DNA from: CAZUNO01 sp964621445 [NCBI: Candidatus Hadarchaeota archaeon]
Lineage (GTDB): Archaea > CAYQAE01 > CAYVLA01
Direction: 5' to 3'
DNA: 57,237 nt
Assembly (NCBI GenBank): GCA_964621445.1
Contig: CAZUNO010000005.1
Span: forward strand, 1-57,237
Part shown: positions 33,900 through 42,441 of the stretch, piece after piece
Layout: each line of letters starts with the position of its first letter
How positions within the stretch are numbered: position 1 is the stretch's first letter
The notes under the pieces: model-generated
What the model saw: the letters and a program-made list of their open reading frames with translations, nothing else
Databases searched by the model: none
Told to the model about the DNA's origin: nothing
Program-made: the position numbers and the translations under genes

Positions 33900-33907
33900 T
33901 TTATATG
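33900..33907 (+). promoter_or_regulatory. TATA box of the ABC exporter operon
   Basis: ACATTTATATGAA lies about 65 bases ahead of the permease ATG at 33970, implying a leader of about 40 nt. The remaining 33749-33899 spacer shows nothing else I can support. Confidence 0.5.
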
Positions 33908-33969
33908 AATTTTGAAGGGGAACCGATGTCTAGAAGCCACGTTTTTTCGAACCTCTAGGGGTAACATTC

Positions 33970-35922
33970 ATGGGCTCAATCTCGATAGCAATCCGAGACC
34001 TAAGGCGTCGTCCTCTCATAACGTCTGTAACCGTTCTTAGCATCACACTCGCCATCTCTGCCTTTTTATGCATACTTCCATTGGCCGAGAACTTCCAGAT
34101 AGCGGTGGGTACAGCTATGAACCTCCAGATGTATGCCGCCGAACCGAAAACCATTACCAAAATACTCTATCCCTTCCGACAGCCCAACACCCCGGTAAGC
34201 AGCATAGAGAGAATCGGGGAACTCGATGGTGTTGAGCTCGTCAACCCCAGAACCGAGTTTATCGCGGAGGACCCCAGGGGGTATATGGAGGTCAATGGTA
34301 CCCCCATAGCCGGGAAACTCACCTCTTTGGAAAGGAGGATGGAGGGCAAGCCCATAAGCATCTATGGAATCCAGCCCGAGTCCGAGGACCGGTGGTGGCA
34401 GGAAGTGGTCACCGGGGACGGGAGCTCGTTTAGCGACTTCGTGAGCAATGGCTCCTACCTCTCCTCCCCGGGCGAGTGCATGATCGGGCTTGACATGTCC
34501 ATATACTTCCATGAAAGGTTCCAGAAGAACGGAATCGGTTACATCAAACCGGGCGACGAGATAACCCTGGAACCGGGAATGCTGGCCACCCGAGGAACAA
34601 CTGGAGGAGCGACCCACGGAAACGTTACCCTGAAGGTGGCGGGACTGTTCAGCACCCTTAACCAACCGGGCCTGGTGGAAACCAATAGACCCGAGCAGGC
34701 CTGGTCCGGCAATGCCATAGTAATTCACATCGAGGACGCGGAGAAACTATTCCGGATGGAGGAAAACACGGTCTCCCGTATATATGTCAAGTATGACGAG
34801 GAGGCCGAGGGGACCAAGATTATCAACAACGTCATCATACCCATGCGAAAGATGCTGGATATAAGCCCCTTCTTCATCACCCCAACCGGTGCCGGCACCA
34901 TGGGAAGCACCAAGTTGGCCAACACCACCACCATCATCATCGCCTTCGTGGCCGTGGCCGTGGTAATAATGAACATGATGTTCACCAGGGTCTATGAGAG
35001 GGTCCGGGATATCGGCATCATGGGAAGTTTCGGGGCCACCGTTTTCAGGATTATGAGCATATTTATGACCCAGGCCGTGGTTCTGGGCCTGATTGGAGGT
35101 ACTCTGGGTCTGGGAGTGGCCTTCCTGGCCAGCCAGCTATATCCCAATCTGATAACTCTCAACTTTACGGTCTCCCTGATTGTCTCGCCGCTGTTTCTCG
35201 CCGTTGGCGTGGCCCTGGTATCATCGATCATACCGGCCTTTAGGGCCGCCATGTACGATCCCTTGACCTCCATACGATACGGGCTGGAGGCCGCCTCGGA
35301 AAGCTTTGTCACCAAGTACATGAACCCCATTTACAAGAAACTCACCAAGATGGAATTCCTGAAGAAACGGATCTACACGTCCATGGCCCTCAGGAACCTC
35401 CTGAGAAGGTTCACCCGATCCCTACTGGCCACCCTGGGAATCGCCATAGGAATCGGTCTCTTCGTGCAGCTAATGATAACCTCACAGGCAATTAAGACCC
35501 AGATAGGCGGAGGCCTGGCCCAGGTAGAGGCCTACCAGACCGGTCTGGCCCTGGTGGCCATAGCCATCGGCGCTCTGGGAACCTTCAACACCATGATTAC
35601 CGCCGTTCTGGAGAGAACAGGCGAAATCGGAGCCATGGTGGCCATCGGTGGGGAACCCAAGCATATTCAGAGGATGTTCAGGGTGGAGGCCAGCGTCATA
35701 GGTCTGGTTGGTGGAATAATAGGAGCTTTCATAGGGCTAGCTGCAGCCGTGCTTCCCTTCCTCCTAACCTGGAACTTCCAGGGCCTGGACTGGGTGATGA
35801 TCCTGTCGATGATGGGACTCGGCATCCTGCTAGCAGTTGGCATTAGTTACTTATCCTCGTGGTACCCATCCAGAAAAGCTTCGGGCATGGCTCCAGCGGA
35901 GGCGTTTAAGCTTGAGTACTGA
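33970..35922 (+). CDS. ABC transporter permease, FtsX/MacB type with two FtsX domains
   Basis: A 650-residue membrane protein. Residues 15-40 form the first helix (ITSVTVLSITLAISAFLCIL), followed by an extracellular domain to about 310. The first FtsX core spans about 318-440 (IIAFVAVAVVIMNMMFTRVYERVRDIGIMGSFGA, where the RDIGIM cytoplasmic loop is typical). A second half starts near 465 (MALRNLLRRFTRSLLATLGIAIGIGL) and has its own FtsX core (TGEIGAMVAIGGEP) with almost no extracellular domain. It is probably an exporter or mechanotransmission complex with the next gene product. ATG at 33970. Confidence 0.9.
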   Translation: MGSISIAIRDLRRRPLITSVTVLSITLAISAFLCILPLAENFQIAVGTAMNLQMYAAEPKTITKILYPFRQPNTPVSSIERIGELDGVELVNPRTEFIAEDPRGYMEVNGTPIAGKLTSLERRMEGKPISIYGIQPESEDRWWQEVVTGDGSSFSDFVSNGSYLSSPGECMIGLDMSIYFHERFQKNGIGYIKPGDEITLEPGMLATRGTTGGATHGNVTLKVAGLFSTLNQPGLVETNRPEQAWSGNAIVIHIEDAEKLFRMEENTVSRIYVKYDEEAEGTKIINNVIIPMRKMLDISPFFITPTGAGTMGSTKLANTTTIIIAFVAVAVVIMNMMFTRVYERVRDIGIMGSFGATVFRIMSIFMTQAVVLGLIGGTLGLGVAFLASQLYPNLITLNFTVSLIVSPLFLAVGVALVSSIIPAFRAAMYDPLTSIRYGLEAASESFVTKYMNPIYKKLTKMEFLKKRIYTSMALRNLLRRFTRSLLATLGIAIGIGLFVQLMITSQAIKTQIGGGLAQVEAYQTGLALVAIAIGALGTFNTMITAVLERTGEIGAMVAIGGEPKHIQRMFRVEASVIGLVGGIIGAFIGLAAAVLPFLLTWNFQGLDWVMILSMMGLGILLAVGISYLSSWYPSRKASGMAPAEAFKLEY

Positions 35923-35959
35923 CCTAGGAAAGCAACTCATCGAGATCAAGGGAAAATTC

Positions 35960-36868
35960 ATGGTTGACACCCGTAACCTCAACAAGACCTACAAGCTGGC
36001 AGGCGGGAAGGTGACCATAAATGCCCTTCAGAACGTCAACGTCAGAATAGAGAAGGGCGCATTCGCGGTGATGATCGGGCCCTCGGGGTCCGGCAAGACC
36101 ACCTTCCTCAACATGGTCAGCGGACTGGACTCTCCCACCAAGGGAGACATATTCGTGGGCGGCTTGAACATCACCAAGGGTGACAGGGACTTCCTCAACA
36201 TACTTAGACAGGAGACCATCGGTTTTATCCATCAGACATGGAACCTGGTGCCCCTGCTCACCGCGGTCGAGAACACCGAGCTGCCCCTGGAGATGGCCGG
36301 TGTTGACAAGGAGGACAGACGGGAAAGGGCCGAGGATGTACTGGACAGAGTGGGGCTGGGAAAGAGAATGGATCACCGACCGGTCGAGCTTTCCGGAGGA
36401 GAGCAGCAACGGGTGGGAATCGCCAGGGCCCTGGTATTCGATCCTCCCCTCATTCTGGCGGATGAACCCACGGCCAACCTGGACGCCAAGACCGGCCTGG
36501 AAATCATCTCACTGATGAAGGAACTGCAGGATGAGCACGACTCCACATTGCTGGTCAGCACACACGACCCCAAGATAACGGCCGAGGCTGATCTGATAAT
36601 CTACCTCCGTGATGGCAAGGTTGTCAACGAGGAGCTGCAGATGGAGGATGTAGAGCCGGCCAAGAAGGTTACCCTCAAGAGCGAGCACTCCCTGACCGAC
36701 CAGATGCTGGAGATACTGAACAGATTCGTGAGAGATGAACTCATTGGGCAGAGAGTGAAGAAGGGCGAGGACGTGGAGGCGGTTGAGATGCCCTTCGACG
36801 TAGTGGATACCGACCCCTCGGGTAGAGTTAGGATCATGAGACCCACGGAGGTCCAGATAGAGAATTAG
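35960..36868 (+). CDS. ABC transporter ATPase, LolD/MacB type
   Basis: A 302-residue ATPase: Walker A IGPSGSGKTT, Q-loop GFIHQTWNLVPLLT, signature LSGGEQQRVGIARAL, Walker B LILADEPTANLD and H-loop STHD. After the core (about residue 230) is an extra 70-residue helical, acidic tail not normal for LolD-type ATPases. I chose ATG at 35960, since the family starts just before the strand VDTRNLNKTYKL; the open frame upstream runs into the permease gene. It pairs with the preceding permease and precedes the zinc-finger membrane protein by 11 bases. Confidence 0.92.
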   Translation: MVDTRNLNKTYKLAGGKVTINALQNVNVRIEKGAFAVMIGPSGSGKTTFLNMVSGLDSPTKGDIFVGGLNITKGDRDFLNILRQETIGFIHQTWNLVPLLTAVENTELPLEMAGVDKEDRRERAEDVLDRVGLGKRMDHRPVELSGGEQQRVGIARALVFDPPLILADEPTANLDAKTGLEIISLMKELQDEHDSTLLVSTHDPKITAEADLIIYLRDGKVVNEELQMEDVEPAKKVTLKSEHSLTDQMLEILNRFVRDELIGQRVKKGEDVEAVEMPFDVVDTDPSGRVRIMRPTEVQIEN

Positions 36869-36879
36869 GAGGAATTTGA

Positions 36880-37872
36880 ATGGCTACCATGAGAAGAACG
36901 GGCTATGCCGATGTATTTCGATATGTGGGCAATATACTTGCCCTGGTGGGATTCTTAGTAAGCATGTTCATAGCCATCAGGCTATACATGCTCCTTGGCG
37001 TAATCAACGACACCATTATCGCCGTGTTTATAATGGCCGGGGTTTCCGGGTCTCTTCTCGGGCTGCTCAAGTTCATGGGCAAGGGACTGGGCATCAAACT
37101 GGCCAGCGGGAAGTGTGAGCTTTGCGGGGTGGAGTTCGGACGTGATACGTGTCCCGAGTGTGGGCGCCAGTTTGGATACAACTGTGCCCATCCTGAATCA
37201 CCCCTCTCCGGTTACTGCGTTGACTGCATGACCTGCCCCATCTGTGGACAGGGACTGGCCAACGCCCACTGCCTGGTTTGCGGTAAATTCGTGTGCGAAA
37301 ACTGCTACGATGAGTCGACCTACAGGTGCATAGAATGTGCCGCCAAGGGCAAGGGCAAGAAGGTAAGGGTGAGGATGAAGAGGGGTTCCTCCAAGAAGAC
37401 CAGCTCCGATCTCGAGGACGCCAAGGTATTGGTCCTGGAACCCACAACGTTCCTCAGCTACAGGGCCACCGAACTCCTAAGAACGTTTGCCAAGGAGGAC
37501 ATAGTTGGAGAATCGGTGAGGGTTGGCGACGAGGTGGAGGCACTGGGATCGACCTTCAAGATAACCGCTACCCAGCCCCTGGGGCTGGTTAAGGTCATAC
37601 ACAGCACCTACGTAAACGTGGTGAACCCCGACGAGAGGAAGAGGGTAATCGAGGAACGAAAGCAGGGCGCCGAGAAGTGCAAGTCCTGCGACTCAGTTGC
37701 CGTTGACCACTGCCGTATATGTGAGGAACCGGTATGTGACAGGCACCGGATATTCTGCAGCTCATGTGGTTTCTACGTGTGTAAGGACCACTACATCCAG
37801 GAAAAAAACATGTGCACCCGGTGTGCTGGAGAGACCGAAAAGCCCGAGGCCGCCGCCACCGAGGCAACCTGA
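36880..37872 (+). CDS. membrane protein with multiple zinc-finger motifs
   Basis: A 330-residue protein of no recognised family. Two membrane helices lie near 15-34 (VGNILALVGFLVSMFIAIRL) and 42-62 (NDTIIAVFIMAGVSGSLLGLL). Then come several cysteine clusters: CELCG/CPECG, CPICG/CLVCG/CENC/CIEC (about 84-150), a strand-rich middle (200-250), and a C-terminal B-box-like set CKSCDSVAVDHCRICEEPVCDRH...CSSCGFYVCKDHY...CTRC (about 268-315). The gene follows the ABC ATPase by 11 bases with AGGAGGAA ahead of the ATG, so it belongs to the exporter operon. It may sense, gate or assemble the transporter. Confidence 0.8.
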   Translation: MATMRRTGYADVFRYVGNILALVGFLVSMFIAIRLYMLLGVINDTIIAVFIMAGVSGSLLGLLKFMGKGLGIKLASGKCELCGVEFGRDTCPECGRQFGYNCAHPESPLSGYCVDCMTCPICGQGLANAHCLVCGKFVCENCYDESTYRCIECAAKGKGKKVRVRMKRGSSKKTSSDLEDAKVLVLEPTTFLSYRATELLRTFAKEDIVGESVRVGDEVEALGSTFKITATQPLGLVKVIHSTYVNVVNPDERKRVIEERKQGAEKCKSCDSVAVDHCRICEEPVCDRHRIFCSSCGFYVCKDHYIQEKNMCTRCAGETEKPEAAATEAT

Positions 37873-37954
37873 TTCCCCTTTGGTCCATCCACATAATCCA
37901 CGAAAGGGCAGCTAATTGAATCCATTTATCTTGCCTGCTCCATAGGAGGACCTT

Positions 37955-39871
37955 ATGCCCGGTGCCGTATACCTGGGTCAGATGCACGTGAACTGGTGTT
38001 TAGAATGCAACCTGCCTATCCTGGAGAGGGATAGATGTAGATGCGGTTCGGAGACCCACCAGGTGAAACTGACGCCCCCCGGAGATGCCTTCCCGGCCAG
38101 CCCAGGGGCACTTGAAGAGATTAAGGGCCTCCTGGACTCGGCCTACGGACCCGGGGTGGGGGATGGACTGCTTCCGGATGACAAGCTGGTTTTATTGAAC
38201 GTCTTACCGGCCATGGACAGAGCCCTGGAGATAGTCCTCGACGGCCGGGTGATGGGCCGAAACTTCTACCGCCCCCGGAAGGAAAAGTGGGTGTTCAAAC
38301 CCACCCTGGAAGGCGCGGCCAGGATCTCATCCCTTTCCCATGCCAGGAGGGTGACCGCCGATCCCGGTGCCATTAAGGCCGTTCTGAAGGGAGCTAGCCT
38401 CCTTGCCCCGGGCATTACGGATGCAGATCAATCCATCCAAAGGGAGGACGAGGTGCTTCTAGAGGACCAGGAAGGACGGCTCATCGGGGTAGGCAGGGCA
38501 AGGATGACCGGAAAGGAGATGCTGGAAAGGGATTACGGCCTTGCATGCAAGGTCAGGAGGGCGGAGAGGGTCACACCCACCCACATCCTTCCCGGGGGCC
38601 AGACCTGGAATGACGCGGTCGCCGCCAACCGGGGGGTACTGGACGAGAGGGAGGCCGAGGCCGTGAACTTCATCAGGAACTCCGCCCGCTCCCACAAGGA
38701 GCCGAAGTCAGTGGCCTTCAGCGGGGGAAAGGACAGCCTCTGCACCCTCCTGTTGGTGGAAAAGGCCATAGATGAGTTCAGCATTATTTTCATTGATACC
38801 GGGATAGAGTTTCCGGAAACCGTCAGATATACGGAGTCCATCATACGCAATTTGGGGATGGAGGACAAGCTGATAGTAGGATCTGCGGGCGAAAGGTTCT
38901 GGAGAGCCATGGACGTATTTGGTCCCCCGAGCAGGGATGCCCGCTGGTGCTGCAAGGTCTGTAAGCTGGGGCCAACCACACAGGTCATCCAGAACCACCT
39001 GGGTGGGTCCTGCCTTACCTACGTCGGCCAGAGAAAGTACGAATCCGAGCAGAGAAAGGGCAGGCACCGGATATCAAATAACCCATGGGTCCCCGGCCAG
39101 ATCTCGGCAAGCCCTATACGGGATTGGACCGCACTCCACGTGTGGCTATACATCATGCGGGAGGGCGCGGACTACAACCCCCTTTACGATAGGGGCTACT
39201 CCAGGATCGGGTGTTTCCCCTGCCCGGCCTGCGATATGGCCGAGTTCGAGCTTCTCGAGGACACACATCCCGGATTGGCGCAAAAACTGCATGCCCACCT
39301 GGATGAACATGCCCAGAGGTCGGCTATGCCGCCCTCGTGGACCGAGAGGGGACTCTGGAGATGGAGGGATGCCCCGAATTGGGCAGATGAGCATATCCAG
39401 CTGGAGTCCTACATACAGGTTCCCGAATTTAAGATGGAGGAAAATGACACTGGAAGGTTCCTATACACCAAACTTGATCCAGATGTGGTCGAAAGGGCCG
39501 CCAACCTGCTAGGCTCCCTCGGCCGGGTCCGCGAGCAGGGCACCACCAGGATCTTCGATCACCAGAATCCGATTACCCTGGAGGAGGACGGCAAACTGAC
39601 CATCGGTCCCCTGGATCAATCCGCTGATATCCGCAAGACCATCACCGAGGTGACCACCTGCCTCATAAAGACCGAGCACTGTGTGGGGTGCGCCACCTGT
39701 GTAGGAGTATGTCCCAGTGAGGCCATCGAGATTAGGGATGGAGAGGCCTGGATCGGGGAAGGATGCACCAACTGCGGGAGGTGCATCCAGCTATGCCCGC
39801 TTCTGACCTGGGCGGTGGATATTCGGGAGGGCTCAGCTGATATTTTTCAACTCCAGGACACGGAGGGGTAG
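37955..39871 (+). CDS. PAPS reductase-like protein with zinc ribbon, PUA-like domain and ferredoxin domain
   Basis: A 638-residue multidomain protein. A zinc ribbon opens it (CLECNLPI with CRCG), a PUA-like domain lies near 125-200 (GASLLAPGITDADQSIQRED), and the PP-loop PAPS reductase/sulfurtransferase core follows (VAFSGGKDSLCTLLLVEKA near 250, FIDTGIEFPET, RWCCKVCKLGP near 330). CFPCPACD near 420 gives further cysteines. The C-terminus is a two-cluster ferredoxin (CVGCATCVGVCP and CTNCGRCIQLCP). Relatives occur in methanogens (COG0175). Sulfate activation genes are absent nearby, so RNA thiolation is as likely as sulfonucleotide reduction. ATG at 37955 follows AGGAGG. Confidence 0.85.
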   Translation: MPGAVYLGQMHVNWCLECNLPILERDRCRCGSETHQVKLTPPGDAFPASPGALEEIKGLLDSAYGPGVGDGLLPDDKLVLLNVLPAMDRALEIVLDGRVMGRNFYRPRKEKWVFKPTLEGAARISSLSHARRVTADPGAIKAVLKGASLLAPGITDADQSIQREDEVLLEDQEGRLIGVGRARMTGKEMLERDYGLACKVRRAERVTPTHILPGGQTWNDAVAANRGVLDEREAEAVNFIRNSARSHKEPKSVAFSGGKDSLCTLLLVEKAIDEFSIIFIDTGIEFPETVRYTESIIRNLGMEDKLIVGSAGERFWRAMDVFGPPSRDARWCCKVCKLGPTTQVIQNHLGGSCLTYVGQRKYESEQRKGRHRISNNPWVPGQISASPIRDWTALHVWLYIMREGADYNPLYDRGYSRIGCFPCPACDMAEFELLEDTHPGLAQKLHAHLDEHAQRSAMPPSWTERGLWRWRDAPNWADEHIQLESYIQVPEFKMEENDTGRFLYTKLDPDVVERAANLLGSLGRVREQGTTRIFDHQNPITLEEDGKLTIGPLDQSADIRKTITEVTTCLIKTEHCVGCATCVGVCPSEAIEIRDGEAWIGEGCTNCGRCIQLCPLLTWAVDIREGSADIFQLQDTEG

Positions 39872-39873
39872 GG

Positions 39874-40332
39874 ATGAACATCGTTATCCGCAAGGCGGAT
39901 ATTGGCCAAGCCGATGAGATCAGGAAAATGGTCAACAACTACGCATCCAAGAACAAGATGCTCCCCAGGTCGCTTAACGAGATCTATGAGAATATAAGGG
40001 ATTATCACGTGGCCATCGACGGGGAGAAGGTAGTTGGTTCGGGAGCCCTCCACGTGTTTTGGGAGGACCTTGCGGAGCTTAGGTCGCTGGCCGTCCACCC
40101 CGATTACCAGGGACGGGGCCTGGGAAGGAAGCTGGTGGGCCATGTGCTCTCCGAGGCACCTGACCTGGGCATTAGCAGAGTGTTCATACTCACCGCCATA
40201 CCGGGTTACTTCAAGAAGGCCGGCTTCGAATTTATTGATCGATGTGAGCTCCCCCACAAGGTTTGGTCGGAATGCATAAAGTGCCCCAAATTTCCTGACT
40301 GCGACGAGGTCTCCATGATAATAGAGGTTTAG
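39874..40332 (+). CDS. GNAT N-acetyltransferase, short N-acetylglutamate synthase-like
   Basis: A 152-residue GNAT enzyme using acetyl-CoA. The CoA motif is DYQGRGLGRKLVGHV near 78-92, after LAELRSLAVHP. The end AIPGYFKKAGFEFIDRCELPHKVWSECIKCPKFPDCDEVSM is typical of the stand-alone ArgA-like acetyltransferases (given here in shortened motif form: GYFKKAGFE and CIKCPKFPDC), so glutamate acetylation is a candidate activity. ATG at 39874 is two bases past the stop of the PAPS reductase-like gene, so both are cotranscribed. Another acetyl acceptor cannot be excluded. Confidence 0.82.
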   Translation: MNIVIRKADIGQADEIRKMVNNYASKNKMLPRSLNEIYENIRDYHVAIDGEKVVGSGALHVFWEDLAELRSLAVHPDYQGRGLGRKLVGHVLSEAPDLGISRVFILTAIPGYFKKAGFEFIDRCELPHKVWSECIKCPKFPDCDEVSMIIEV

Positions 40333-40340
40333 GGCAGATT

Positions 40341-40946
40341 CTACAGGCCCGGATGGCGTTCGGCCATGGCCCGGCATAACAGTTTTGCGAGATGGATGGG
40401 TTCTGGAACCCGGTGGGTTTTGGTAAACTGCTTAACTAGCTTTACTCCCTCCTCTAGTTCCAGCCCCCAACCCTCGGAAACGTAGATAACCCCTCCATGG
40501 AGGCGGGGACTGATCGGTTCATACCTATCCCGATCCCCCGTAAGGGGGCTCATGGTCACCCCCACCGTGGGCGTGGACAGCAGATATCCCAGGTGCCTGG
40601 CCATGCCCATACCTCGAGGGTGGTCCTCTCCCGCCGCTGGCACCAGGAGGACCTGAGGCCTCTTCTTCATACAGTCAAAGGCCTTGATCACCGCCGGCCC
40701 CTCGCGATAGGAGAGAAATCCCGCCACGTAATCCATATCGGTCCGCATATAGGCCCAGGACCCATCCACGACCTTCATGTCCTTGGGCCGCAGGGATATC
40801 ACCGCAGAAGCTACTCCCTCGTTTAGGGAAAGCTGGCTACAGCCCCCCACCAGCTCCAGATCTCCCCCAAGCTGGGATTCGCCTTCCAACCTTTCGCGAA
40901 TTCTAACCTGGTGCAGGCACAGTTGCCTCTCCAAATCCGGCTCCAT
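40341..40946 (-). CDS. endonuclease V homologue lacking catalytic residues
   Basis: A 201-residue protein with the Endo V fold signature YVAGFLSYREGPAV (near 73-86), LLVPAAGEDHPRGMGMARHLG (100-120, split here by meaning), TPTVGV and RVPEPIHLAK. Endo V cleaves near deoxyinosine with Asp43, Glu89, Asp110 and His214 (Thermotoga numbering). Here Glu82 is kept, but the others are replaced: Cys36 in VGGCSQ, Pro103 in VPAAG where VDGHG is expected, and Trp160 in SEGWG where a histidine is expected. The Lys of GVAKS is Met132. The frame is intact, so it is likely a non-cutting DNA- or RNA-binding relative. Confidence 0.82.
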   Translation of the reverse strand: MEPDLERQLCLHQVRIRERLEGESQLGGDLELVGGCSQLSLNEGVASAVISLRPKDMKVVDGSWAYMRTDMDYVAGFLSYREGPAVIKAFDCMKKRPQVLLVPAAGEDHPRGMGMARHLGYLLSTPTVGVTMSPLTGDRDRYEPISPRLHGGVIYVSEGWGLELEEGVKLVKQFTKTHRVPEPIHLAKLLCRAMAERHPGL

Positions 40947-40971
40947 TCACCTCTCTTGGCGTGGCTCTACA

Positions 40972-40979
40972 TTTAAATA
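40972..40979. promoter_or_regulatory. shared TATA-like element between divergent genes
   Basis: ATTTAAATAG is symmetric enough to serve either strand. It is about 40 bases from the start of the unknown plus-strand gene at 41019 and about 26 bases from the Endo V-like start at 40946. Confidence 0.45.
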
Positions 40980-41018
40980 GAAAGATCTCTGTTACCCTCC
41001 CACAAGGAGAAGTTAGGC

Positions 41019-41255
41019 ATGAAGATTCTAGTCGATGATGAAGAGGTTGGCGAGGCAGAAATCGAGAACGTAAATATCGACCGGGACTCCCAATTCCCTC
41101 GCACGCTGATCGAACTGGAAGGCGAGGGCAAGGTTGTCCTTGACCTGGATAAGGATGAATACAAGGCGCTGGGAGGAAGGGTGCTCGACCTTTTAGCAGA
41201 CCCTGCCGACCAGGACCTGTCATTCTACCTTACTCTGGCCAAGAAGAAGCTCTAA
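41019..41255 (+). CDS. small conserved-looking protein of unknown function
   Basis: A 78-residue acidic protein. Alternating strands (MKILVDDEEVGEAEIENVNID, RTLIELEGEGKVVLDLDKDEY) are followed by a helix (YKALGGRVLDLLAD) and an end strand. I do not recognise a family. ATG at 41019 is preceded by AAGGAG at ten bases. It is divergent from the Endo V-like gene and its stop overlaps the convergent winged-helix gene by four bases. Confidence 0.7.
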   Translation: MKILVDDEEVGEAEIENVNIDRDSQFPRTLIELEGEGKVVLDLDKDEYKALGGRVLDLLADPADQDLSFYLTLAKKKL

Positions 41256-41563
41256 GCGGAGTCCGCCATGCGGCGGGTAAGCCGCGAAACGTCCGACATT
41301 TGCTTTTCCAGGTCCTCCATTTTTTTCGCTAGCTCCTGTAGGTAGGACCCAACCCCATCATTTAGCTTGGCCCCTTTGGAGGTCGGGTTTAGGACCCCGG
41401 CCTTCTCCAGCACCCGGAGCGAGTACCTGACCTGGTGGTTGGGAATTCCCGTCTCGTCCGATATACGCCTTATACCCAGGGGGCCCTTCTCCTTTAGGAC
41501 CCCCAGTATTCTAACGTGCCTCAGCACCAGGTCGATCTCCTTCTCCAGGTTTCGTAGAGCCAT
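41252..41563 (-). CDS. winged-helix transcriptional regulator
   Basis: A 103-residue regulator. Residues 8-65 form a winged helix (VLRHVRILGVLKEKGPLGIRRISDETGIPNHQVRYSLRVL, with recognition helix NHQVRYSLRVLEKAG), and residues 72-100 a coiled coil (YLQELAKKMEDLEKQMSDV) probably used for dimerisation. The pattern resembles small archaeal HTH regulators. ATG at 41563 is nine bases after the dapB stop, so it is cotranscribed with dapB; whether it controls lysine biosynthesis is unknown. Confidence 0.85.
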   Translation of the reverse strand: MALRNLEKEIDLVLRHVRILGVLKEKGPLGIRRISDETGIPNHQVRYSLRVLEKAGVLNPTSKGAKLNDGVGSYLQELAKKMEDLEKQMSDVSRLTRRMADSA

Positions 41564-41572
41564 TCAGGCCAC

Positions 41573-42376
41573 CTAGGTCGCCTTTAAGACCTCGGTAATG
41601 GTGTATATTCCCGGCTCCGCATCTCCCACGAATCTCACGCTGCACAGGACCCCGTGAACGAATACATCCCTGCTCTGGGCCCGGTGGCTTATCTCGATCC
41701 TCTCGCTGGGACCTGCGAAGATGACCGTGTGGTCCCCCACCACGTCGCCGGCGCGGGCTGAGGAGATGCCGATCTCTCCCTTCTGCCTCCGTCCCTCGCC
41801 GCTGCGACCGGTCAATATGGATCTATCGGACTCCGAGGCCTCCGATATCCTGTCAGCAATCTTCAGCGCCGTCCCCGAGGGGGAGTCGACCTTCTTGTTG
41901 TGATGGATCTCGAATATCTCGATATCGTAATCGGGAACCATGTTTACCGCCGATGCGCAGAGTTCAAGCATCACGTTGACCCCCACCGACATGTTGGGGG
42001 ATATCACCGCCGAAACCCCGTTCTCGATTATCGATGACCGTATATCCTCCATCTGTCCCTTCACGTGCCCTGTGGTGCCCATCACCACGTCCAGGCCAAG
42101 GCGACTTCCGTTAATAACGTTCCTGGTTGATGCCTCCGCGTTGGAAAAATCGACCAATATCCCGCAGCCGGTTGCCTCAACCGCCTCCTCGATATCCCCA
42201 GCCGGCCAAACCCTGGCCCCACTGGACTTTCCCACCGACAGCTCGCCTAAATCTTGACCGATCTGTGGATTTTTCGGACCTTCAAGTGCTCCTACAACTA
42301 CGATATCATCCGTCTCCGCGGCCAGGGCAGCTATCCTCTTCCCCATCCGACCGCAGCCGGAAAGAAGAACCTCTAT
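41573..42376 (-). CDS. dapB: 4-hydroxy-tetrahydrodipicolinate reductase, probable ATA start
   Basis: NAD(P)H-dependent reductase of the lysine/diaminopimelate pathway, 267 residues, a normal length. The nucleotide-binding motif VLLSGCGRMGKRIAALA lies before and across the first ATG (42346); starting there would delete the Rossmann strand and half the glycine loop. Upstream in frame, no ATG, GTG or TTG occurs before the stop. An ATA at 42374-42376 has GGAGGT six bases before it and gives IEVLLSGCGRMG, the normal DapB beginning. The catalytic EIHHNKKVDSPSGTALK is intact. No other lys genes are near. Confidence 0.88.
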   Translation of the reverse strand: MEVLLSGCGRMGKRIAALAAETDDIVVVGALEGPKNPQIGQDLGELSVGKSSGARVWPAGDIEEAVEATGCGILVDFSNAEASTRNVINGSRLGLDVVMGTTGHVKGQMEDIRSSIIENGVSAVISPNMSVGVNVMLELCASAVNMVPDYDIEIFEIHHNKKVDSPSGTALKIADRISEASESDRSILTGRSGEGRRQKGEIGISSARAGDVVGDHTVIFAGPSERIEISHRAQSRDVFVHGVLCSVRFVGDAEPGIYTITEVLKAT

Positions 42377-42382
42377 TCTACT

Positions 42383-42388
42383 ACCTCC
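42383..42388 (-). promoter_or_regulatory. dapB: ribosome-binding site supporting the ATA start of dapB
   Basis: A strong GGAGGT on the minus strand is spaced six bases from the ATA at 42376. The nearest ATG is 40 bases further on, inside the conserved glycine loop. Confidence 0.6.
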
Positions 42389-42411
42389 CTTCCGCTAGCA
42401 AGAGGAAAGAG

Positions 42412-42420
42412 TTAAAATAT
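42412..42420 (+). promoter_or_regulatory. coaD: TATA box of coaD
   Basis: TTAAAATAT is centred 26 bases before the GTG at 42442, fitting leaderless transcription. Confidence 0.5.
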
Positions 42421-42441
42421 GTATGTGTGGCTCACGGTAAC

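Noticed and set aside
42127-42441. Longer coaD product from an upstream ATG
   Set aside because: The extra region lies opposite dapB, has no CoaD-like residues, and the TATA box at 42412 would fall inside it.
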